Assembly (NCBI RefSeq): GCF_022549785.1
Contig: NZ_JAKZGO010000015.1
Location: forward strand, 1-64,000
Reading direction: 5' to 3'
DNA from: Belliella alkalica
GTDB taxonomy: Bacteria; Bacteroidota; Bacteroidia; Cytophagales; Cyclobacteriaceae
DNA length: 64,000 nucleotides
Shown here one piece after another: positions 54,476 through 62,820 of this stretch. The notes under the pieces are model-generated. The model worked only from the letters and a program-made list of their open reading frames with translations. It was not told where the DNA came from and made no database searches. The position numbers were made by a program, and so were the translations under genes. Position 1 is the first letter of the stretch. Each line of letters begins with the position of its first letter.

Positions 54476-54495
54476 ATGAATGACTTTTCATACAT
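54476..54495 (+). promoter_or_regulatory. Palindromic operator over the hipB start codon
   Basis: ATGAATGA (54476-54483), whose first three bases are the hipB start codon, is followed after CTTT by TCATACAT (54488-54495). This has the same half-site type as the two upstream palindromes, so HipB may block its own translation start region. Confidence 0.6.
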
Positions 54496-54820
54496 ATCAT
54501 ATATAAGTGATGGAGCGCTTCTCAAAAAAATAGGTGGCTTTGTCAAATCCCGTAGGATTGAGCAAAACCTCACGCAAGACGAGGTGGCAGAGCGGGCTGC
54601 GATCAGTCGGTCTACGCTTAGTTTACTGGAAAGGGGAGAGAATATTGCCCTGACCAATCTATTGAAAGTTTTGCGGGTATTGGATGCACTGTATGTGTTG
54701 GAGCATTTTCAAGAGGTTAAGCCTATAAGTCCTATGCAGCTCGCCAAAGAAGACGAAGTGAAATGGAAAAGGGCTTCCAAAAGCAAAAAGTCTTCACCTA
54801 AAGATGATCTGGGATGGTAA
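54476..54820 (+). CDS. hipB: HipB-type antitoxin with XRE helix-turn-helix
   Basis: The protein has 114 residues. An XRE helix-turn-helix lies at ~20-75: KSRRIEQNLTQDEVAERAAI and SRSTLSLLERGENIALTNLL. A lysine-rich tail (~95-114) may contact HipA. HipB represses the operon and neutralises HipA. Its stop lies 7 bp into the hipA frame. Three palindromes upstream are candidate operators. Confidence 0.85.
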   Translation: MNDFSYISYISDGALLKKIGGFVKSRRIEQNLTQDEVAERAAISRSTLSLLERGENIALTNLLKVLRVLDALYVLEHFQEVKPISPMQLAKEDEVKWKRASKSKKSSPKDDLGW

Positions 54821-56100
54821 GGACGGCATTTGTCAAGCTCTGGGGTCAGCGCATAGGTGCGGTGGTATGGGATGAAAGTCAGGAGTTGGCTTTTTTCGAA
54901 TACGACCGAAGGTTTGCCTCAGGGAAACTGGATATCTCCCCTGTTCGGATGCCGCTGGGAACTCGCATTTACAGCTTCCCGGAATTGAGGAGAAATGCAA
55001 CATTCAAAGGTCTTCCTGGCTTGTTGGCGGATTCCTTACCTGATCGCTATGGGAATGAATTGATTAATGGCTGGCTTGCCCGCAATGGTAGGCCAGAAAA
55101 CTCCCTGAATCCTGTAGAATTACTTTGTTTCATCGGAAATAGAGGCTTGGGTGCTTTGGAGTTTGAGCCTTCTACGCTGCCGGCTCAAGAGCAAGGGCAA
55201 TTATTGGAGCTATCGAGTCTGATCGAAACTACCAAAAAGTTGTTGGAGAGCAGGGAGCAATTTGAAATGCACACAGACCAAGGTATGCGAGATGTCATGC
55301 TGAATGTATTGAAGATGGGAACTTCAGCAGGAGGGGCAAGACCAAAAGCCATCATTGCATACAATGAATCCACAGGGATGATCCGCTCAGGACAGACTTT
55401 GCAGGAGACTGGATTTGAACACTGGCTGATCAAGTTTGACGGGGTCAATGACACGCAGTTTGGAGAGACATTTGGTTATGGACGAGTGGAGATGGCCTAC
55501 TATGCCATGGCGATAGATGCGGGTATTGAAATGGCTCAAAGCAGGTTGATTGAAGAAGAAGGCAGGGCACATTTTATGACCAAGCGCTTTGACAGGGTGA
55601 ATGGAACGGATAAGCTTCACATGCAGACTTTTTGTGCTTTGCAGCATTTTGATTTTAACAATGTCAGTAGCTACAGCTATGAACAGCTGTTTCAGACCAT
55701 GCGCCAACTGCGGCTTACCTATGCCGAGGCAGAGCAATTGTTCCGAAGGATGGTATTCAATGTACTGGCCCGTAACTGTGATGATCATACCAAAAACTTT
55801 GCTTTTCTGATGGATCAGGAAGGTAAATGGAGCCTTTCTCCTGCTTACGATATCTGCCATGCTTACAGACCGGATAGTGTATGGGTCAGTCAGCATTGCC
55901 TGAGCATCAATGGTAAAAGGAAAGATTTTGTGCTGGACGATTTTTTAACGATTGCCAAGCAAAACTCTATTCGAAATCCTCAAGGCATTATCCAGGAAGT
56001 ACAGGAGATTGTTTCCAATTGGATGGACTATGCTGGAAAGTATAAAGTGAATTCAAAGCTTGCTGAAGCTATTGCCACTACTTTGGTTAAGATGGTGTAG
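54814..56100 (+). CDS. hipA: HipA-type serine/threonine kinase toxin
   Basis: The protein has 428 residues, normal for HipA. The glycine-rich loop GTSAGGARPKAI lies near residue 170. The catalytic loop is RNCDDHTKNFAF near residue 315 (NxxDDHxKN type), followed by the metal site in SPAYDICHA. HipA kinases phosphorylate glutamyl-tRNA synthetase or related targets and induce dormancy. It overlaps hipB by 7 bp. The catalytic residues are intact, so the toxin appears functional. Confidence 0.93.
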   Translation: MVRTAFVKLWGQRIGAVVWDESQELAFFEYDRRFASGKLDISPVRMPLGTRIYSFPELRRNATFKGLPGLLADSLPDRYGNELINGWLARNGRPENSLNPVELLCFIGNRGLGALEFEPSTLPAQEQGQLLELSSLIETTKKLLESREQFEMHTDQGMRDVMLNVLKMGTSAGGARPKAIIAYNESTGMIRSGQTLQETGFEHWLIKFDGVNDTQFGETFGYGRVEMAYYAMAIDAGIEMAQSRLIEEEGRAHFMTKRFDRVNGTDKLHMQTFCALQHFDFNNVSSYSYEQLFQTMRQLRLTYAEAEQLFRRMVFNVLARNCDDHTKNFAFLMDQEGKWSLSPAYDICHAYRPDSVWVSQHCLSINGKRKDFVLDDFLTIAKQNSIRNPQGIIQEVQEIVSNWMDYAGKYKVNSKLAEAIATTLVKMV

Positions 56101-56163
56101 CTGTTGTTTTTTTTAATCAGGTGTGTCACTTAATGGAGTTTTTTGACTTTTTAAATGGATAGC

Positions 56164-56212
56164 TATCACATCATTAGGGTATTGGTAGTGTTCTGAATTT
56201 CATGGAATTTTA
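56164..56212 (+). promoter_or_regulatory. Motif site and -7 element before the agmatine deiminase gene
   Basis: TATCACATCATTAGGGTATT plus G lies at 56164-56184, and GAATTTTA (56205-56212) is the -7-like element 21 bp after it. This is the best copy of the motif in the window. The start codon is 124 bp further, beyond a repeat element. Confidence 0.65.
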
Positions 56213-56221
56213 AGGGTGATA

Positions 56222-56320
56222 TTTCACGCGGCGACCGCAACGATAAAACGCAAACCTTGTCCCGGATCTCGGTAGAGCGCAACGGGAGAGATTTAAAATC
56301 GCCGCGTTCGCTGCGTGAAA
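56222..56320. repeat. 99-bp palindrome-ended repeat element in the leader of the deiminase gene
   Basis: TTTCACGC (56222-56229) and GCGTGAAA (56313-56320) are exact inverted ends. The complementarity continues inwards as GCGAnCGC. The interior carries CTTGTCCCGGATCTCGG, akin to the hairpins in the his spacers and at 45.9 kb. The end CGCTGCGTGAAA also occurs at 48368-48379. It lies between the -7 element and the ATG, so it would form most of the mRNA leader. Confidence 0.55.
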
Positions 56321-56336
56321 CAAAAATCCTCAAATC

Positions 56337-57626
56337 ATGAAAAACCTAACATTATTTGTCTTTTTGATAGTTGTAATTTCTTCCTGCAAGAAAGAGCAAA
56401 GGGATCCTGCACTATTTTACTATCCGGCTGAATGGGAACCACAGGAAGCTATGTTAATGGGTTGGACGGAAAGGCAACCGGAGTTTTTTCCATTGGTTGT
56501 CGATTTGGCACGCGCACTTGAAGGTTCTACATCTGTCATTTTTGTATCAGATACCAGTGAAAATCCTGTGGTTTTCAAAGAATACCTATTGGAAAATGGC
56601 TTAGATACTGCAGCATATACTTTTATATCTTTACCCGTATGGCAAGCTGTGGCACTAAGAGACGTTGGCCCGGTGTATCTGGTCAATGGGCTGGGGGACA
56701 CAAAAGCAGTGGACTATAGCTGGTCATTTCAGGATTTTTTCGAACGGTTTTTAATCGAGAAAGGTGTGGATCCGGACACAGCTAAGGCCGATGCTTCATT
56801 TTTCAACAGAAATCAAAAAACGGACAGTTTGATAGCTGCAAGAGAGGGACTAGAGGTGCTTGTCTCTCCTTTGAATTTAGATGGTGGTGCAATAGAGGTG
56901 AATGGGAAAGGAAGTATTTTGTTGAATGAGGATTGGATGTTTAAGGTTAATCCGGAATTGTCCAAACTCAGCATTGAAGAGGAACTCAAGCGTACTTTAG
57001 GGGTCCATCATTTTATTTGGGTAGGAAAAGGTTTGGTCGAAGATAGTGATCCAACGGAATTCATTGTTCCTGGATATGTTGCCATTGGTACCGCCGGTCA
57101 TACCGATGAATATATCCGATTTGCCAATGCGAATACCATTTTGCTGGCTTGGGTGGATGAAGAAGAAAAAGATGTACATCCTGTTCATGCTGAAAACTAC
57201 CGAAGGCTACAGGAAACGTATGATATTTTGGTCAAAGCAAAAGATCAGGATGGAAAACCATTCAAGATCATCAAAGTTCCTTTACCGGATCTGCGGTACA
57301 GGTCTAATATTGTTGTAGAGGGCTGGGCAATAAGTGATTCGACTATTGGGAACAAGTATTTTCTCCCCCACCAAAAGGTGGCATTAGGAGATACCCTGCA
57401 ATACCTTTCTGCTTCCTCTTACCTCAATTTTTTGATTTCCAATGATAAGGTGCTCTTGCCAACTTATTTGGCAGTTGATAGCTCTGCTGAAAAAGAAGAA
57501 CACGTCAAAGAGATTTTTTCAAGCTTATACCCTGATAAACAATTGGTCTGGATAGATGCTACAGTTTATAATTGGGGAGGTGGAGGAATACATTGCTATA
57601 CCAAACAGGTACCTAAAGCTAATTGA
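56337..57626 (+). CDS. Lipoprotein agmatine deiminase / peptidylarginine deiminase family
   Basis: The protein has 429 residues. A lipobox VISSC near residue 17 anchors it. The PAD_porph fold has the marks NLDGGAIEVNGKG near 180, GHTDEYIRFA near 260, and the catalytic Cys in GGGGIHCYTKQVP near 422. It hydrolyses guanidino groups of agmatine or peptide-bound arginine, releasing ammonia. As a lipoprotein it acts outside the cytoplasm. It has a motif-bearing promoter and precedes a peptidase gene by 48 bp. Confidence 0.88.
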   Translation: MKNLTLFVFLIVVISSCKKEQRDPALFYYPAEWEPQEAMLMGWTERQPEFFPLVVDLARALEGSTSVIFVSDTSENPVVFKEYLLENGLDTAAYTFISLPVWQAVALRDVGPVYLVNGLGDTKAVDYSWSFQDFFERFLIEKGVDPDTAKADASFFNRNQKTDSLIAAREGLEVLVSPLNLDGGAIEVNGKGSILLNEDWMFKVNPELSKLSIEEELKRTLGVHHFIWVGKGLVEDSDPTEFIVPGYVAIGTAGHTDEYIRFANANTILLAWVDEEEKDVHPVHAENYRRLQETYDILVKAKDQDGKPFKIIKVPLPDLRYRSNIVVEGWAISDSTIGNKYFLPHQKVALGDTLQYLSASSYLNFLISNDKVLLPTYLAVDSSAEKEEHVKEIFSSLYPDKQLVWIDATVYNWGGGGIHCYTKQVPKAN

Positions 57627-57674
57627 GAATCAAAGTTTTTAATGAATTGATAAAAACCATAAAATATTAATAAA

Positions 57675-59771
57675 ATGAACACAAAATTTACATTTCTTAT
57701 TTTTGGGCTATTGCTAATCATAAAACCTTCACTCGCTCAAAACCCCTTACTTGAAACCTTCAACACCCCTCACGGGATCATTCCTTTGGAAAAGGTTGAG
57801 GCGGAGCATATTTTACCTGCCTTTAATGTTGCCTTGGAAGAAGACAGGAAGCAGGTACAGGCCATTATTGATAACTCAGAGACCGCAACATTCAACAATA
57901 CCATCGCCGCATATGCGAAGATTGGGAGAAATACAGGCATGATATCAGGCTATGCAAATGCAATGGCTGCTGTCAATGGCAATCCCGAGATATATCAGAC
58001 GGTAGGCATGGTCAGCCACCTAAGCAGCGCCTTTTCTAATGAATTGCTTTTCAATGAAAAACTTTTCGAGAGGGTAAAGGAGGTTTATCTACAAAAGGAA
58101 AGCTTGTCATTGACTTCGGAGGAATTGACCCTGTTGGAGAACTATTACCTCTGGTTTGCCCGTAATGGCAATGATCTTTCAGGTAAGGATAAAGAGCGTC
58201 TGAAAGAGGTCAGGGGCCGCCTGAGTGAATTGAGCACTATCTTTGGTCAGAATGCTATACAGGACAGGGACCGCACATTTTTCCACCTTACACAGGAAGA
58301 AGACCTGGCCGGATTGCCCGAAAGGATAATTGCTTCAGCTGCAGAATATGCGAAGAGTAAAAATACTGATGGATGGGCTTTCCCAATTTCAGGCCCTTCA
58401 ACAGGAGACTTCATGAGGTACGCAGATAACAGAACATCAAGAGAAAAGCTTTTGAAGTTATCGTGGCAAATCGGAAACAACCCCAATGAATTCAATAATC
58501 TTGAAATTGCCAAAGAGCTATTGAACCTTCGTCTTGAAATGGCCCAACTGCTAGGTTACAACTCTTTTGCCGAATATGAGCTTGAAGAAAGAATGGCAGA
58601 AACGCCAGAGCAAGTAATGACTTTTCTTGACACATTCAAGGACAAGGTAAAACCCATAGCAGAAAAGGAAATAGAAAATCTGCATGCATTTGCCATTTCT
58701 CAAGGCTTTGATGATGTGATCCGACATTGGGATTTTGCTTATTTCAACAGGAAATACAGGGAGGGGATTTTTGAATTTAACACCGACGAGGTTAAGCCTT
58801 GGTTGCCTGTGGGACATGCCATCGAGGAAACTTTTTCTATGGTATCTGAAATGTGGGGGCTGGAGTTCAGGGAAAACCAAAGCTTGCCAAAAATGCATCC
58901 CCAAATGCTTCCATACGAGGTGTTTGACGCAAACGGTGACGTAAAAGCGGTATTATATCTTGACCTTTATGAGAGAGCAGGAAAAGTAGGTGGAGCATTT
59001 GCCGGGGCAATCCGTGCACAAAATAAAGAAAGCGGGCAAAATGAAATTCCTTTGATAGGCCTTGTGTGTAACTTTAGAAATCCTTCCATAGATAATGAGG
59101 CATTTTTGAGCTTAGGTGAACTCAGTACTTTTCTGCATGAATTGGGACATGCCTTGCATTATATATTGTCAGATGTAACCTATAGAAACCTATCTGGTAC
59201 AAACTTAAAGTACAGTGATTTTGTAGAGGTTCCTTCCATGTTGCTGGAAAAGTGGGCTTATGAACCGGATTTTCTGGCAAGGGTGGGCAGGCATTACCAA
59301 ACAGGTGAAGCGCTCCCACAAGAAATGATTGATAAAATCATACGCAATGAAAAGGAAGGCAGGGCACTTTCAGAAATGCGGTTAACTATTGCTGATGCTG
59401 CCCTCGATATTGCCCTTCACGATATGAATATGCCTTTTGAAGGTGATCTTTGCGGTTGGGAAAGGGACTTTACCCAAAACTATTCCTTGTTTCCTTCGGT
59501 AGAAGACGCATGCTATATCCCATCATTTCGTCACATATTTTCCAATGGGTATGCTTCCGGTTATTACACCTATACTTGGTCAGACATGATGTCTTGGGAT
59601 ATTTTCAATGAGTTTAGAAAGAATGGCATTTTCGATCCAGCCATAGCCAAAAGACTGGAAAAGGAGATATTGTCGAAAGGCGGTACTGTTCATCCAAGGG
59701 AGTTATTCAAAAACTTTATGGGTAGGGATATGAATATAAATGCATTTTTGGAGAGTTTTGATGATCAATAG
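57675..59771 (+). CDS. M3 family metallopeptidase (Dcp/oligopeptidase A-like)
   Basis: The protein has 698 residues. A signal peptide ends near PSLAQNP, so the enzyme is exported. The zinc motif FLHELGHALHYIL lies near residue 485, and the third ligand Glu is in YSDFVEVPSMLLEKW about 30 residues later. The full N-terminal helical half and a C-terminal YTWSDMMSWDIF motif match peptidyl-dipeptidases. It removes dipeptides from peptide C-termini. It is cotranscribed with the agmatine deiminase gene. Confidence 0.93.
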   Translation: MNTKFTFLIFGLLLIIKPSLAQNPLLETFNTPHGIIPLEKVEAEHILPAFNVALEEDRKQVQAIIDNSETATFNNTIAAYAKIGRNTGMISGYANAMAAVNGNPEIYQTVGMVSHLSSAFSNELLFNEKLFERVKEVYLQKESLSLTSEELTLLENYYLWFARNGNDLSGKDKERLKEVRGRLSELSTIFGQNAIQDRDRTFFHLTQEEDLAGLPERIIASAAEYAKSKNTDGWAFPISGPSTGDFMRYADNRTSREKLLKLSWQIGNNPNEFNNLEIAKELLNLRLEMAQLLGYNSFAEYELEERMAETPEQVMTFLDTFKDKVKPIAEKEIENLHAFAISQGFDDVIRHWDFAYFNRKYREGIFEFNTDEVKPWLPVGHAIEETFSMVSEMWGLEFRENQSLPKMHPQMLPYEVFDANGDVKAVLYLDLYERAGKVGGAFAGAIRAQNKESGQNEIPLIGLVCNFRNPSIDNEAFLSLGELSTFLHELGHALHYILSDVTYRNLSGTNLKYSDFVEVPSMLLEKWAYEPDFLARVGRHYQTGEALPQEMIDKIIRNEKEGRALSEMRLTIADAALDIALHDMNMPFEGDLCGWERDFTQNYSLFPSVEDACYIPSFRHIFSNGYASGYYTYTWSDMMSWDIFNEFRKNGIFDPAIAKRLEKEILSKGGTVHPRELFKNFMGRDMNINAFLESFDDQ

Positions 59772-59782
59772 AATAGGTTTAT

Positions 59783-59935
59783 ATGAAATACCTAAACTCC
59801 CGCTTTTACTTGATTATCACCATCCTGCTTCTGCTATTGGTGTTGTTAGGCTTTGGTCCTAGGTTTTATCTGCGACCTTTTTTCGATCAGCCAAGGCATT
59901 TGCAAATGGCGCAATTGCCTATCTATTTGATATGA
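59783..59935 (+). pseudogene. Truncated N-terminus of a small membrane protein gene
   Basis: A 50-codon frame starts 11 bp after the M3 peptidase stop: MKYLNSRFYLIITILLLLL continues with VLLGFGPRFYLRPFFDQP and stops just after LPIYLI. This resembles the first helix and loop of multi-pass membrane proteins of the phylum, whose next helix would follow LPIYLI. The rest is missing, so it is read as a decayed gene. It could alternatively be a genuine single-helix protein. Confidence 0.45.
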
Positions 59936-60072
59936 AAAAGCTAAATAAAGACTGTAAAAATAAGTAGAATCAAAAGCACTGCATTCAGGTAAATCCTGTT
60001 TTTTCAATTTTGAAGGCTGGAGTTGAGTAGTTAAACATAGTCAGTTTTTTCAAGATATCAAAACTATTTTTT

Positions 60073-60121
60073 TATCACATCATTATGGTATTTCTCTCTA
60101 TTTCAATGAGATGTATCTTTG
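60073..60121 (+). promoter_or_regulatory. Motif site and -7 element before the serine hydrolase gene
   Basis: TATCACATCATTATGGTATT plus T lies at 60073-60093, and TATCTTTG (60114-60121), a perfect TAnnTTTG, starts 21 bp after it. The start codon lies 144 bp further. The surrounding 59936-60264 stretch (329 bp) holds nothing else recognisable. Confidence 0.65.
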
Positions 60122-60264
60122 AGTAGGTCAAAAAAAATAGTTTTTATAAAGTTTTGAGCTAAAGAGAATTTCTGGGCTGACACGGTTTTAAGTGTTGGGA
60201 AATGTAAAGTTATTAAACCGAATCTTTTTATGATCGGAATAAAAAAAAACTAATCACAAAAAAA

Positions 60265-61494
60265 ATGTCAAGAAAATTAACAAATCTAACAGATATCATG
60301 GCGAACCTTAAGGTTTCGGATAGTGAAATCAAAAACCACCAAATCAATCCTGAGAATATTAGAAACATTCAGACAGATACAGGATTTGAAGAAGTCAAAG
60401 CTCCTCGATTGGCAACTTTTACACGTAGAAAAAGTAAGCCGAAACTGGATTCAAATAAGTTTGTAAATAGCATTCATGATTATTTCAAAGGAAAAGTACC
60501 AGGATATGCTTTTCAATTGAGAAAAGGAGGGCTGCCTAATCAAACTCTGATATGGGATTGGGCTAGGAGACCTGTAGATGGAGGGAAAGGTTGGACATTG
60601 GATACGAGAATGCATGTCGCAAGTGTAAGTAAAATGATCACAGGTATCGCAATGTATAAGTTGCTTTCCGAAAAGAAAATTTCTCTTGACGCTGCCATTA
60701 TCAATTACCTTCCTACATATTGGAAAAAAGGGAACAATGTGGACAAAATCACCTTTAGAAATCTCCTGAATCATACCTCAGGGTTTGACACAGGAGATTC
60801 CAAATCTGATTTCAGCACGATGAAATCCAGAGTCAGTGCAGGTGTATCACTTACTGGAACTGTAGCTTTGGGAAAAGGAAAATATGCAAACATGAATTTT
60901 GGATTATGCAGGATCCTGATTCCCATTATCAATTCAGATATCAACAAGAACACACGATTCAATCTTCTGCCTTTTGGGGCAGCGATGGAAGATTCAATTT
61001 GGGATTCCGTCACGATTTCGGCTTATCAAAAATATGTGCAATCAAAAGTTTTCAATCCAGCAGGAGTGAAGCCAGCAGGATTTGTGCCTATGCCCTTTAT
61101 TGGTGCTTTAGCCTATAATTTGACTCCGATCAATAAGAAGGGCTGGGATTCAGGTGATTTGAAATCCATGAGTGGAGGGGCATCATGGAGGCTTTCTATC
61201 AATGAGGTATTGGATGTTATGAATCATTTGAGAAGAAAAGGTACCATTCTATCAAAAATTAGAGCCAATTATTTGCTAGAACAAAAATTGGGACTTGATT
61301 GGAATGTTGAAACCATGGCTGGAAAATGGTACTCCAAAAATGGCCGCTGGACAAATATAAGTGTAGGAACAGAGCAATGTGTTGCTGCATTTTTACCTGA
61401 AGATTATGAATTGGTGATATTCGTGAATGGGCCATTGCCAAGCCCTGGCCTAATGGGTACAATGTATGATCTATATACAAAATCACTTGTGTGA
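60265..61494 (+). CDS. Beta-lactamase-fold serine hydrolase with N-terminal extension
   Basis: The protein has 409 residues. The catalytic SxxK motif is SVSK near residue 119 in VASVSKMITGIAMYK. The second motif is YANMNFG near residue 211, and the family-typical LLNHTSGFDTG lies between them. A third KTG-like motif is not obvious. About 75 residues precede the domain: charged, without a signal peptide (NLKVSDSEIKNHQINPENIR). Related class C serine hydrolases are usually exported. Cellular location is therefore unclear. It carries its own motif-bearing promoter. Confidence 0.75.
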   Translation: MSRKLTNLTDIMANLKVSDSEIKNHQINPENIRNIQTDTGFEEVKAPRLATFTRRKSKPKLDSNKFVNSIHDYFKGKVPGYAFQLRKGGLPNQTLIWDWARRPVDGGKGWTLDTRMHVASVSKMITGIAMYKLLSEKKISLDAAIINYLPTYWKKGNNVDKITFRNLLNHTSGFDTGDSKSDFSTMKSRVSAGVSLTGTVALGKGKYANMNFGLCRILIPIINSDINKNTRFNLLPFGAAMEDSIWDSVTISAYQKYVQSKVFNPAGVKPAGFVPMPFIGALAYNLTPINKKGWDSGDLKSMSGGASWRLSINEVLDVMNHLRRKGTILSKIRANYLLEQKLGLDWNVETMAGKWYSKNGRWTNISVGTEQCVAAFLPEDYELVIFVNGPLPSPGLMGTMYDLYTKSLV

Positions 61495-61967
61495 TATGCC
61501 TAACTGATACAATTTTTTGTGGACTTGACTATTTTGGAAATGTTTGTATGGTTAAAATTAGGGTGATTTGTTTTTAGAAAGAGGCTTTAAAGACCAGACA
61601 GTAATCAGCTTTCTGAAAATTAGAAGATCAAAAAGTTTAAGTCCCATTATCCCTGTTTGGATGGGTTGTGTTAATTGATTAAGTCATTGATTAACACAAC
61701 CTATTTTTGCATGTTTACCATTCAGTCTTTACACTTCAAATTGACGTATCAACTTGTATGTTTAACACATTTTTAATTGCTATCTTGCTTTTGGCAATTG
61801 ACATAATTACTGCAATTCATGGAGTAGAGTTTAAGGATGCAAATCAAAACCCGTATGTTGTTAATTTCAGGGAATTGATGTGAGGCTTTTAAGTATTGTA
61901 GATCTTATAATGACAAAAAAAGCATCAGGAAGATTTAAGGATTTAGATGATTTGGAAAATTTGAGAA
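61495..61967. other. 473-bp intergenic stretch with two tiny frames
   Basis: Two short frames occur: 61758-61883 (41 codons, hydrophobic start LIAILLLAIDIITAI) and 61880-61981 (33 codons from GTG, ending KASGRFKDLDDLENLRSDEV). They overlap by 4 bp, and the second overlaps the flavodoxin start by 11 bp. They match no family I know and may be decayed coding DNA; the second has a faint helix-hairpin-helix look. A terminator lies at 61664. Confidence 0.4.
61664..61708 (+). terminator. Intrinsic terminator candidate after the serine hydrolase gene
   Basis: GGTTGTGTTAAT (61664-61675) and ATTAACACAACC (61690-61701) are a perfect 12-bp stem with a 14-nt loop, followed by TATTTTT. It lies 170 bp after the serine hydrolase stop. 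Confidence 0.65.
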
Positions 61968-61970
61968 GTG

Positions 61971-62555
61971 ATGAAGTATAGCAAACTAAAAGTATTTGTA
62001 TTTTTTATCGTTCTATTGACTTCTATAGAATTGTCTTTTGGCCAATCTTCGCCTACTATCCTTATTGCCTACTATTCTGAATCCGGTAAAACCCAATCCA
62101 TGGCTGAGGCTGTCGCTAAGGGAGTTGATGAAATTGAAAAAGTGGATTTTATCCTAAAACCAATCTCTGAAGTCAAGATCGATGAGGTTTTAAATGCATC
62201 TGCAATTATCCTGGGTTCGCCTGTGTACAATGGGAATGTAGCTCCTGAGATTCAAGAATTCATCAATTCTTGGCCTTTCGAAGGGAGACCACTGAAAGAT
62301 AAAATCGGAGCTGTCTTCGTTACAGGTGGTGGTTTTTCGATTGGCGAAGAAGCTGTAATGATGAGCATGATTCGATCTATGATGATTCATGGTTTGATCA
62401 TAGTAGGAGGAGATTCGGTAGAATCAGCTTTTGGGGCTTCGGCGATTACAGGGGAAGGTGATTTTGATGGGGGAGAAATTCAGGATATTTTTCTTAAAAA
62501 GGCTGTTGGCTTAGGGAGAAGAATAAGTGCAACAGTTGTAGACCGGTCTAAGTGA
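61971..62555 (+). CDS. Exported flavodoxin-fold protein
   Basis: The protein has 194 residues from the ATG at 61971. A Sec-type signal peptide (KVFVFFIVLLTSIELSFGQ) is followed directly by a flavodoxin fold. The FMN phosphate loop is AYYSESGKTQSMAEAVAKG, and further FMN loops are GSPVYNGNVAPE and TGGGFSIGEEAVM. It is WrbA/flavodoxin_2-like. Flavodoxins are normally cytoplasmic, so export to the periplasm is unusual. Its partner is unknown; no redox gene is adjacent. Confidence 0.8.
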   Translation: MKYSKLKVFVFFIVLLTSIELSFGQSSPTILIAYYSESGKTQSMAEAVAKGVDEIEKVDFILKPISEVKIDEVLNASAIILGSPVYNGNVAPEIQEFINSWPFEGRPLKDKIGAVFVTGGGFSIGEEAVMMSMIRSMMIHGLIIVGGDSVESAFGASAITGEGDFDGGEIQDIFLKKAVGLGRRISATVVDRSK

Positions 62556-62820
62556 TTTTTAATTAAAAAGGGAAGGATAGTTAGATTTCCTCTTCGCGGT
62601 ACATATAATTAATTTCAAAACGTGATTATTTGCAATGACAGCAATAGTTGGGTGTTCCCTTAAAATCATGCGGATAAAATTATTAGTCGATTAGTTATTT
62701 GTGCTTAGATAATCGATTGATTTAAACTACCTCAATGAGGTTGGCTTTTGATAAGAAAGCGGTAATCATATTTTATAAAACTTTGTTTTACCTCTTTCTA
62801 TACATTTATTTCACTCTTAG

